Origin: Prolixibacteraceae bacterium JC049
GTDB lineage: Bacteria > Bacteroidota > Bacteroidia > Bacteroidales > Prolixibacteraceae
Direction: 5' to 3'
Assembly: GCA_023369685.1 (NCBI GenBank)
Contig: SACZ01000006.1
Location: 187,715 to 251,714 of the forward strand
Length of the DNA: 64,000 bases
Under the pieces are notes generated by a model. That model did no database searches and was not told the origin of the DNA. It was given only the letters and a program-made list of their open reading frames with translations. Numbering within the stretch: position 1 is the stretch's first letter; every line of letters begins with the position of its first letter. Positions 17,616 to 25,207 of this stretch are shown here, one piece after another. The position numbers and the translations under genes were made by a program.

Positions 17616-19160
17616 TTAAGTTCTCCAGCTCTTCTTTTTTCGGGTAAACCAATAATCATATATCCCCGACAACATAATCAATAGGCACAATAAGCCTCCC
17701 AAAGGAATGATCAACATATAAAAAGCACCTACCCAACCTTTAAAGATCCGGGCATTATGCAGTTCAAACAAAAAGTTCCATAAAGGCATTTTATAAGCCT
17801 TTTTTATTGTTTCAGGCATTTTGATTTCGGAGTGAGCAGACGTACCGTCTAAATAGCATAGCCCTTTATAGTGTCCTAACACATAGCTTTCCTGTTCACT
17901 AAACCGAACATAAGAGGTAACTAATATATTTCCAGGAGCTCCTCTGCGAGCTCTTTGGATTTGAGGTAACAATGATTTGTTGTATTGATTTTTTATATTG
18001 AACTCATGTAAACCACCAAACGAGCCCACCAACCAAGTACCTGGTTTTTCTTCTTCAAAAACAGTAGCCCCCATTGCAAATATTCTGAGAGGTAATCTTT
18101 GTTTTTCGAAAGATTGCTCTAATGTGCCAGACCATATTCCATCACTACAATCCAGAACTATCTTTTCATTTTCTGAATCATAAAATCCATTTCTTATCTT
18201 ATGATACCAGGCATTATTATTGGTTATTGCTGGATACCATTTCTTTTCGATTTTACCTCCTATTAAACTCACCAATAAAGGAGGACGAAGGAACATTCCC
18301 GTTAAGGTTATAAGGATTAATGGGATAGCCAGGTACCACCCTATTTTTTTATGGTATTTGAAATGAAATGAACGCTTTTGCTTTTCCTTCGCTGGAATTG
18401 CAATATTCTTGCGTTTGAAGCTGCGTTTCCATCTTTTGGGGTAATACCAGATATAAAAAGCTGACACACACAAAAATGCCAGAGCTAATCCAAATAGATC
18501 CCACAACAGACGACCTGGTAAGCCCCAAATGCTGCCATCGTGTAATTGAAAAAAAAGTGTTATCAAAGAAACTGACGTCTCCTCTGTGTTTCTATTTGGG
18601 GTAAATATTTTAAAATCTAACTTTTGTGCATTGGGGGACACAAAAAACTCTGAATCAGTAACAAGTAACCAATTATGGGGTAATTTTATTATCTTCTTTA
18701 TAGGAGTATATGAGGAAGGTAACTCCAATTTTATCCAGTTGTTTTTTAAGGGAAGAGTATAGTAAAGTCCTTTGTTGGTAGCAGCAAGTATACGATTATA
18801 CTTTTTATCAAACACCACATGATTCGTACGTTTTTCCCATGCCTCAACAGGGAATTCGCCTTTCATAAATGGTGAAATATTTTCTTTTATGGAATTAGTT
18901 ATAAACACCCCCTGATTTCCATATAACAATAAGCTATCTGGTTTAACGTTTACAACTCCTTTTAATGTAGAGCGGTTCCAATTTTCAGGATGATACGCTT
19001 CGGGAACAGCCCATGAAGGTAACGATATCTTTCTAAAGGTCTGTGGGTGATTTAACAAAACCCCAGAAACCGACATCCAAAATAAAAATAGTAAAAGTAA
19101 AAGTCCAAAATACTTATGAATCCATCTACTTATTTTATATATCCTACTGCTAATCTTCAT
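17616..19160 (-). CDS. PepSY-associated transmembrane protein (XusC-like)
   Basis: A 514-residue inner-membrane protein with the PepSY_TM plan: an N-terminal helix right after a basic start (RWIHKYFGLLLLLFLFWMSVSG, H-x-x-x-G-L-L-L typical), a long periplasmic region, a middle pair of helices (WDLFGLALAFLCVSAFYIWY and HKKIGWYLAIPLILITLTGMF) and a last pair after FELHNARIFKG. PepSY_TM proteins include FoxB/FsrB-like ferric siderophore reductases and XusC of Bacteroides; conserved membrane His residues (HKYFG, HKKIGW, LHNAR) could ligate heme for electron transfer. It sits between hmuY and hmuS, so reduction of heme iron or of siderophore iron taken up by the Xus-like modules is likely (inference). 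A hairpin (19213-19236) separates it from hmuY. Confidence 0.8.
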   Translation of the reverse strand: MKISSRIYKISRWIHKYFGLLLLLFLFWMSVSGVLLNHPQTFRKISLPSWAVPEAYHPENWNRSTLKGVVNVKPDSLLLYGNQGVFITNSIKENISPFMKGEFPVEAWEKRTNHVVFDKKYNRILAATNKGLYYTLPLKNNWIKLELPSSYTPIKKIIKLPHNWLLVTDSEFFVSPNAQKLDFKIFTPNRNTEETSVSLITLFFQLHDGSIWGLPGRLLWDLFGLALAFLCVSAFYIWYYPKRWKRSFKRKNIAIPAKEKQKRSFHFKYHKKIGWYLAIPLILITLTGMFLRPPLLVSLIGGKIEKKWYPAITNNNAWYHKIRNGFYDSENEKIVLDCSDGIWSGTLEQSFEKQRLPLRIFAMGATVFEEEKPGTWLVGSFGGLHEFNIKNQYNKSLLPQIQRARRGAPGNILVTSYVRFSEQESYVLGHYKGLCYLDGTSAHSEIKMPETIKKAYKMPLWNFLFELHNARIFKGWVGAFYMLIIPLGGLLCLLIMLSGIYDYWFTRKKKSWRT

Positions 19161-19212
19161 CTCCTCAAAAAATATAACTCAGTACTTTTTACTATAAATT
19201 TGAACTAGATAA

Positions 19213-19236
19213 CCAGATCGGGGTAACCCGACCTGG
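19213..19236 (-). other. Hairpin between hmuY and the PepSY gene
   Basis: Arms CCAGATCGGG and CCCGACCTGG (one mismatch) close a GTAA loop (plus-strand reading). There is no U-run after it on the minus strand, so it is more likely an RNA-processing or partial-stop element that leaves more hmuR-hmuY transcript than downstream transcript. Confidence 0.45.
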
Positions 19237-19286
19237 CATATTGAATACAATGATTTAATGAATATATCAGATAATATGGTCTAAAA

Positions 19287-19934
19287 TTAATTCAACTTAG
19301 TACTACCATCTGCTTGATAGGCATATTTCATAGTAATATGACCTCCTTTCTTCTCTGCGTTGGTGTATTGCTTCAACCAGACTTTCACATATTTCCCAGT
19401 GGCTGTTTTCACTAAATAAATCTGATTTGTAACATTATAAGATGGACCATTGGCATGGCTAAAAATAACCCAATCTCCTTTTTCTCCACCTGTTATTACA
19501 CTAGAACCTCCCACATTAACCATAGTAGGTGGCATCCCGTATTTCTTCATTACAGCAATATTCTCATCAACCGAATATCCTGCATCGGGAGCAACTGTTA
19601 GTGCATCCCAACCAGTTTTAGCTGTTTTTCCTTCAGCTTTTAATGTTCCGCCTTTTCCGCTCCCTGATGTTCCACTATTTGTTCTAATATCCCATCGGTG
19701 GAAAGCAATATCCCAATCAGTTCCGGCACGTTTTTCTTCTACACTACCATTACCAACAACCATCCCTTTCTCGAATGAGAAATAGATCCATTTGTCATAA
19801 GCAGTAGCATCAATTTCAACTTCTTTAACGACGGCATTCACAACTGGTTTCGGATCATCATCGTCGCTACATGATTGGAAACCTCCGGCTAATAACAGCC
19901 CCATAAACAGATAAAATAGGTTCTTCTTTTTCAT
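19287..19934 (-). CDS. hmuY: HmuY family heme-binding lipoprotein
   Basis: A 215-residue outer-membrane lipoprotein: signal with lipobox GFQSC (Cys22), followed by an Asp run (SDDDDPKP), a usual surface-export signal in Bacteroidota. The rest is the HmuY fold: TAYDKWIYFSFEKG, then TDWDIAFHRWDIRTNSG, and the C-terminal MKYAYQADGS block. HmuY captures heme from host or environmental hemoproteins and passes it to HmuR. P. gingivalis uses two His ligands, and several homologues use Met; here the equivalent region has Met134 and Met138 (KYGMPPTMV), and His160 (VIFSH) is nearby, so Met or Met/His ligation is likely. The gene lies 19 bases after hmuR and is in its operon. Confidence 0.88.
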   Translation of the reverse strand: MKKKNLFYLFMGLLLAGGFQSCSDDDDPKPVVNAVVKEVEIDATAYDKWIYFSFEKGMVVGNGSVEEKRAGTDWDIAFHRWDIRTNSGTSGSGKGGTLKAEGKTAKTGWDALTVAPDAGYSVDENIAVMKKYGMPPTMVNVGGSSVITGGEKGDWVIFSHANGPSYNVTNQIYLVKTATGKYVKVWLKQYTNAEKKGGHITMKYAYQADGSTKLN

Positions 19935-19953
19935 ATCTTAGATTTTAATTTGT

Positions 19954-22233
19954 TTATAACTGAAATCCCAGTGAAACGTATATTTTACGACCTGGCGTAT
20001 TAGATGTATTAAATGTTACGATAGGTGCTCTGTAGTCTAAAATATTTTTAATTCCTGCTCCTACCTTAATGTGCTTTCCAAAATATTGATTAACTGCAAT
20101 ATTCCATATTGAGTAGGTTGGATATTTCACCTTATAATACTCTCCATCATGAATCGCATTACTTCCAGAATCAAGAACATCAAACTCTTTTCGACCTGTT
20201 ATTTTCCCGGAAATATTGGCTGTTAAGCGATAATTAGGGCGAATAAAACGGTATTCCAGCTGCCCACTAAATGACATTGGACTCATAGAAGATAAATCCT
20301 GTGCATCGGTTGATTTTGTACTACTCAGAAATATATAACCCGCTTTCAGTTTAAAGCTCCGATGAAATTGCCACTTTAAAAGAGTTTCAATGCTAAAGAT
20401 CCTCGCTCTATTAAAATTCAGGTATCTGTACTCTGTCTCATTATTGCTCCAAACTCCATCAATCTTGTCTTTTACATCATTATACGATGTAATAATCGTA
20501 GCATTTAGGTTATGGGCAGCATCGATAAAGTCGACAGAGAAAGAATAATAGTTATTGGTTTCTGGCTTCAAATTTTTATTTCCTAATATCTGAAACATTC
20601 CCAGATGGCTCCAATTCATATACAATTCTTTCAAATCGGGAGAACGAAACCCACGAGCATATGATACCCTAAGATTAAATTTGTTTATATCATATTTCGC
20701 TGTTAAAGATGGTGACATATGGAAATCGAAAGTAGAGTGATAACCAGCACGTAAGCCGGCAACAAAAGCTAACTTATCAGTCCATATGAATTCATCTTGT
20801 AAAACCGCCACTGCATCATTAGTCGATTTCTCGCGCAATTGTCCGGTAACAAACTTATCTGTTTCCAACGTCTGATATTGGTTTTCTAGCTCAAATAACA
20901 GAGTATGCCTTCCTGCTTTACGATTGTATATTAATTTCGATGTATTATAGGCATTAGAGTGAGTCTTATTCTTTGTCTTTTTTTTCTCATCAAAATTGAA
21001 TCGTTGGTAGATATCTGAACTATGAGATAGTTCTAAACTACTATTGGTATCAAGGTTATATTTACCCCGCCCGGTATAGTTATAACTTCTGTAGAATTTA
21101 TGTGTGGCATCATTGGAAAAATCAAATTCATCATGATTATATAAACTCCCTTTCAAGTCGACACTCCATTTTTCTTTCTGGTATCCCAACTTCTGACTAA
21201 CAGTAAAATCTTCGAAACCATTAACAGAAGTAGCTCCTGTTTGAATAGGCATTTGCACCTCCTTGTTCAAACGCTTGTAGTAACGTTTTACACCCTCTTT
21301 ATTTTTCAATTGATATCCATCAGTTGATTTATAGTTAAAGAAAGTATTGCTATAAAAACCATTATTTCGATAGCCAACAGCTACATTAGAATTCAGGTTT
21401 TGTCGATCGATATTTTTATAAAAATCTCTGGCATACTGATCGTCTGCATTATCAATATCTGCTTGCGTATGATCTTTACTATTACGCTCTTGATATCTAA
21501 CACTAGCTGTTACATCCAATTTCTTAGAAGGTTTTTTAGTGATAATATTGATCACTCCTCCCATGGCATCGGAACCATATAATGCTGAACTTGCTCCTCG
21601 AATAATTTCAATGCGTTCTATATTTGCCGTATTGATTCTGGAGTAGTCTATGGTTTTCTGAAGACTTTTGGCCATTCTCTCGCCATCGATTAGAACCAAA
21701 GAATATTGAGTTTCCAATCCCATCATATTCAAAACCGGAACCCCACCATGATTAGCCATCTCAACGCCAGGCATTTCTACTTCTAGTATATCTGTTATAG
21801 TTTCTGAGTCAATATTCATCAACTCTTTCGAACTAATTAACTGAGTCAAAACAGGCGCTTCTTTTAAAACGTGAGGAGTTCGAGTTCCTGTAACAGTAAC
21901 CTGATCAAGGTTTAAAACATCTTCCTCCAGATAAATTTCTTGCTTGCTCTTTAGTTGAATAGTATCTGTTGCAGATTTATAACCAATACAGCTTGTAGCT
22001 ATCTTAATAAAAGTGCCTTCTTTTAATGGAATATTTGCAACACCTCCAAAGTCGGCAGTAGTACCACCCTTTATTTGAGGTAACTTTATTGTTTGCCATT
22101 GGACATTTACAAATTGAACTGGATTCTGAGTTCCTTTCTGCACAAATTTCAATTGCATCTCTTGCGCCACCATTCCCCTGCTGCACAGAAACATGCTAAT
22201 TAATATCAAGAAAAAACATTTAGTTAGTTGCAT
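19954..22233 (-). CDS. hmuR: TonB-dependent heme receptor (HmuR-like)
   Basis: A 759-residue outer-membrane receptor. A signal peptide (cut near MVAQ) leads into an N-terminal carboxypeptidase-D-like domain (~25-105), then the TonB box/plug (LDQVTVTGTRTPHVLKEAP; plug core IERIEIIRGASSALYGSDA and GGVINIITKKP at ~205-235), then a 22-strand barrel ending in a Phe/Leu last strand (KIYVSLGFQL). The plug is of the HmuR/BtuB class. First gene of the heme operon, 19 bases before hmuY, with a full consensus promoter 32 bases upstream. Imports heme taken from HmuY, driven by TonB. No Fur box was recognised, so regulation by iron is expected but not shown. Confidence 0.9.
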   Translation of the reverse strand: MQLTKCFFLILISMFLCSRGMVAQEMQLKFVQKGTQNPVQFVNVQWQTIKLPQIKGGTTADFGGVANIPLKEGTFIKIATSCIGYKSATDTIQLKSKQEIYLEEDVLNLDQVTVTGTRTPHVLKEAPVLTQLISSKELMNIDSETITDILEVEMPGVEMANHGGVPVLNMMGLETQYSLVLIDGERMAKSLQKTIDYSRINTANIERIEIIRGASSALYGSDAMGGVINIITKKPSKKLDVTASVRYQERNSKDHTQADIDNADDQYARDFYKNIDRQNLNSNVAVGYRNNGFYSNTFFNYKSTDGYQLKNKEGVKRYYKRLNKEVQMPIQTGATSVNGFEDFTVSQKLGYQKEKWSVDLKGSLYNHDEFDFSNDATHKFYRSYNYTGRGKYNLDTNSSLELSHSSDIYQRFNFDEKKKTKNKTHSNAYNTSKLIYNRKAGRHTLLFELENQYQTLETDKFVTGQLREKSTNDAVAVLQDEFIWTDKLAFVAGLRAGYHSTFDFHMSPSLTAKYDINKFNLRVSYARGFRSPDLKELYMNWSHLGMFQILGNKNLKPETNNYYSFSVDFIDAAHNLNATIITSYNDVKDKIDGVWSNNETEYRYLNFNRARIFSIETLLKWQFHRSFKLKAGYIFLSSTKSTDAQDLSSMSPMSFSGQLEYRFIRPNYRLTANISGKITGRKEFDVLDSGSNAIHDGEYYKVKYPTYSIWNIAVNQYFGKHIKVGAGIKNILDYRAPIVTFNTSNTPGRKIYVSLGFQL

Positions 22234-22264
22234 GTCTAATTACGAGTCTTTATTTATAATGGCT

Positions 22265-22295
22265 CAAAATTAGACCTCCATTTTCAACTAGACAA
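22265..22295 (-). promoter_or_regulatory. Promoter of the hmu operon
   Basis: Minus strand: TTG (22293-22295), exactly 20 bases, TAATTTTG (22265-22272), a full -33/-7 match. The transcript would start about 25 bases before the hmuR ATG. Confidence 0.72.
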
Positions 22296-22379
22296 TCACA
22301 AAAAGTAATGATTTAGAAGAGCAATACTATAAAAGATGGGGATGTCTGATTTAATTAATTTAATATTTCAATAGCCTAT

Positions 22380-23639
22380 TTAGAAAGAGTACTTTAATTT
22401 AATCCATAACTCTGTATTATCTTTATACTTTCCAAACATTCCTTTATCCCCATTGAACCAGTCACATCCCAACAACGCATGAATCTCATCTGTTAGTGCA
22501 TAATCGATGCTGGTTCTGTTAAAAGCTCCCTTATTAGTTATATCGAAATAGGTAAAAGAAGAAAGAGCCAATGTACTTCGAAAAACCTTTTTAGTTATTC
22601 CCAAAGTAGCCAAAGTGGTGTTTTTAGGCTGTTCTATTTTCGAATTATAATCGGCAATATACTTATTGGAATATTGTGCTGTTATTGTCCACTCAGCCCC
22701 AGGATACCAATCTACCCCTAATAATATATTGGAAGTATTGCTAGTTACAATATAATTTGAATCACTATCTATTTTCTCACTTAAAGCTTCGTTTAAATAC
22801 AAAGCAGCTTCTCCTCGAAGAATAAACTGACTCAGTGGATACGAAAAATCAAATCCCAACATGTCCATTCTCTTATATATACCCTTTATATATGTCGTAT
22901 CATTTTCTTTGGAAATTCTATTTCGCTTAAAAACAGGCATTTTATTCCAAGTATGTAATACTGAAAAACTAAAATCAATACCCGAAAGATAAAATGACAA
23001 CCGTCCTCCGAACTCTCCATTTTTCAATAATTTTTGAGGGGTATCATCTAAATTGACGCTATAAATATCTTCATTGGAGAGAGCAAAAACAGACCATGGA
23101 TTTTTCGCATGAACAGGCACAATGAAGAATGATGAAACCGGAATAAAAATCAATTCGACTTTTAATTTTGTATTGGTATAGTTCAGTTTTAGTCCATTAA
23201 CAGGAATTCGAATATCGTCATAATCCCTAGCTAAAAACTCTGTCATATCCATAGGTGAAACCACATCGGTAATTCTCAAACCATCGGAATTCCCCCAAAT
23301 TACAATTTGACGACCTGCTTTTATGCTCCAATTCTTTGCTGTATACTCCATGTAAGCCTCCCGCAACTCTATCTGAATCTCATCATTCAGTATGCTATTA
23401 TAAGTTGCATTTAAAGAGGTATACAAATAAATATTTTCTTTTGATAGGCCCAGTTCTGTTCTCAATCTGGTTCGGGAACTCATTACCTCATTAGGATTCT
23501 TCAATTGCAAAGCATGATAACTATCTAAAAAGCCTTTAATATTTATCTGTCTCTGATCATTGTCCTGGGCAGAACAGAGCACAGGAAATATTACTATAGA
23601 AATACCCCATATAAACTTCTTAATCTTATGTAGATTCAT
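22380..23639 (-). CDS. DUF1302-like outer-membrane beta-barrel protein of the RND export module
   Basis: A 419-residue secreted protein (start at 23639 chosen so that the signal peptide MNLHKIKKFIWGISIVIF begins at the N terminus; cut after CSAQ). The mature part is a porin-like barrel: repeated amphipathic strands, and the stretch WSIKAGRQIVIWGNSDGLRI with the following 'DVVSPMDMTEF' is the conserved block of DUF1302 and related alginate-export-type barrels. It ends in a typical last strand (LWIKLKYSF). It is the last gene after the RND exporter, flavodoxin and LolA-like protein, all in one direction, so it may be the outer-membrane exit of that system. Substrate unknown. Confidence 0.75.
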   Translation of the reverse strand: MNLHKIKKFIWGISIVIFPVLCSAQDNDQRQINIKGFLDSYHALQLKNPNEVMSSRTRLRTELGLSKENIYLYTSLNATYNSILNDEIQIELREAYMEYTAKNWSIKAGRQIVIWGNSDGLRITDVVSPMDMTEFLARDYDDIRIPVNGLKLNYTNTKLKVELIFIPVSSFFIVPVHAKNPWSVFALSNEDIYSVNLDDTPQKLLKNGEFGGRLSFYLSGIDFSFSVLHTWNKMPVFKRNRISKENDTTYIKGIYKRMDMLGFDFSYPLSQFILRGEAALYLNEALSEKIDSDSNYIVTSNTSNILLGVDWYPGAEWTITAQYSNKYIADYNSKIEQPKNTTLATLGITKKVFRSTLALSSFTYFDITNKGAFNRTSIDYALTDEIHALLGCDWFNGDKGMFGKYKDNTELWIKLKYSF

Positions 23640-23776
23640 ATCATTCAAGATTATAATCGATTTCAAATAGGAGCATCTTGTCAATAAACAAGATGCCCCA
23701 CATGATGAACGGGAAAGAAATAATTAAATATACCTTTAAGATCTGATCTGTTTTAATTAATGTTCATTACACTCCT

Positions 23777-24559
23777 TTAGAATCCTCCTCTACTTAGATT
23801 CGCCACAATAAATCGTTCTTCTTTTAAGTCAATATCATATTGTGGTTTAGAAATAGTAAGAATAGTTTGATGTTTAGTTTGAACATTTGTCATGTGTAAT
23901 TTCTGGGCTATCCAAAAACCACTTATTTTATTAATGCCAGACAATAATAGCTTTCGATGCAATTTATCCAATTTGTCATAATATTCAACCTTAACAGCCA
24001 CCAAGCAATCCTGACGAATCCACGCAATCTTTTTAGAGTAAATGTCTTTCTTGTCTTTAGGTATCGATTCAACAACCCAACACTTTTGATCATTTACAGT
24101 TTCTTCTCCTGTCAGTTTATGCAAATCCTCATCTACATTCCGGCTCCCCATATCATCGTAAGTAAAATCGGTTCCCATGAAGTAATCTTTTTTAGCGGAG
24201 GTTCCACTTATTCTTCTTGTTTTCTTCATTGCCGGCAAATAGAGCCATTTGTCATCATCCTTTTCTATCTTATCATAATCCCATGTTAAAAATCCAGTTC
24301 CTTTAACATCTCCAGGATATAGAAAAAACATGATTGTCTTCTTATCCTTACCAATGTCAATTGAATAAGATTTCACTTTGCGTATCCTTACTCTGTTTCG
24401 TTTATTTATCAATTCCATTTTCATTTCAGAATAGCGGGTATCGCCATCGGGTCTATCCTTTACTTTCTGAATTATATCACGACCTGTTAGCTGTTGTCCA
24501 TTAACATTTATTGTCAAAAGCATTAACAACAATAAAATTGTATTATTTAATAAAGTCAT
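23777..24559 (-). CDS. LolA-like outer-membrane lipoprotein-sorting family protein
   Basis: A 260-residue periplasmic protein (start at 24559, [15 protein letters not shown] signal, cut after VNGQ). The mature domain has the LolA/VioE-like half-barrel sequence typical of 'outer membrane lipoprotein-sorting protein' homologues paired with MMPL transporters: [20 protein letters not shown], then [19 protein letters not shown] and [20 protein letters not shown], and '[17 protein letters not shown]' at the end. Such proteins bind a hydrophobic molecule in the periplasm between an RND pump and the outer membrane. Located 25 bases after the HemG-like flavodoxin and before the barrel gene. Cargo is unknown; a porphyrin or lipid would suit the hydrophobic cleft. 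Confidence 0.82.
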   Translation of the reverse strand: MTLLNNTILLLLMLLTINVNGQQLTGRDIIQKVKDRPDGDTRYSEMKMELINKRNRVRIRKVKSYSIDIGKDKKTIMFFLYPGDVKGTGFLTWDYDKIEKDDDKWLYLPAMKKTRRISGTSAKKDYFMGTDFTYDDMGSRNVDEDLHKLTGEETVNDQKCWVVESIPKDKKDIYSKKIAWIRQDCLVAVKVEYYDKLDKLHRKLLLSGINKISGFWIAQKLHMTNVQTKHQTILTISKPQYDIDLKEERFIVANLSRGGF

Positions 24560-24584
24560 CTTTAAAGTTTTTATATAGTTACAA

Positions 24585-25196
24585 TCAAACAATTGATGCT
24601 TCTGTTGCAATTGAGGATTTTTTCAACTCACACCAGTTTTTCACATCCTTTATATTCAAATAATCACCTTCAGCGACATCTTTATTCATAAGTGAGATCA
24701 ACCTCATTACCATACGTTCAATAAATGGCAATCGCTTAAAATTAAGCCGACCTTTAAAGAAAGAGATAGAAGCAAGATTCAAGTCAACCACTATATCCTG
24801 CAGATTAGAAACATAAGTTGATACAGCATGACTTTTTTGCCAGCTAGACATCTCTTCAGCAGGGATAATCCAATGAGGCAAACTTGTGTCAGTATAAATA
24901 TGGAATGGATACTCATCATATCCTCCATCCCGATAACAATCCATGCAAGTAAAGAAAATATCCATCTCTTTATTCTGTAATTCTTCGGCATACTTTTTCA
25001 GGAAATGCATTACTGGAGTTGCTGGTTTTCCATATTTATTAGGTGTTCCAATAATAATACGATCATAATTCAAGTGACAGACACTGCTTACCTCCAACAG
25101 ATCAACTTTAGCCCCTTTAATCGTATCATATAGTTCTCTGGCAATTTCTTTGGTTGAACCTGACTGAGAATAATAGGTGATTAGTATTTTTTGCAT
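24585..25196 (-). CDS. Flavodoxin-domain protein resembling HemG protoporphyrinogen oxidase
   Basis: A 203-residue flavodoxin. Residues 5-20 ([16 protein letters not shown]) form the FMN phosphate loop; [15 protein letters not shown] (~44-58) is the second loop. The C-terminal part, [20 protein letters not shown] then RLISLMNK, resembles the '[20 protein letters not shown]' tail of E. coli HemG, which oxidises protoporphyrinogen IX using menaquinone. A segment around 105-140 could be the HemG-specific loop. It lies 11 bases after the RND gene and just before the LolA-like gene, so it is co-transcribed with an export system next to a heme-dechelation operon; a porphyrin substrate would explain this. 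It may instead be a general electron carrier. The resemblance is by eye, not by alignment. Confidence 0.72.
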   Translation of the reverse strand: MQKILITYYSQSGSTKEIARELYDTIKGAKVDLLEVSSVCHLNYDRIIIGTPNKYGKPATPVMHFLKKYAEELQNKEMDIFFTCMDCYRDGGYDEYPFHIYTDTSLPHWIIPAEEMSSWQKSHAVSTYVSNLQDIVVDLNLASISFFKGRLNFKRLPFIERMVMRLISLMNKDVAEGDYLNIKDVKNWCELKKSSIATEASIV

Positions 25197-25207
25197 GATT
25201 TCCCTTT

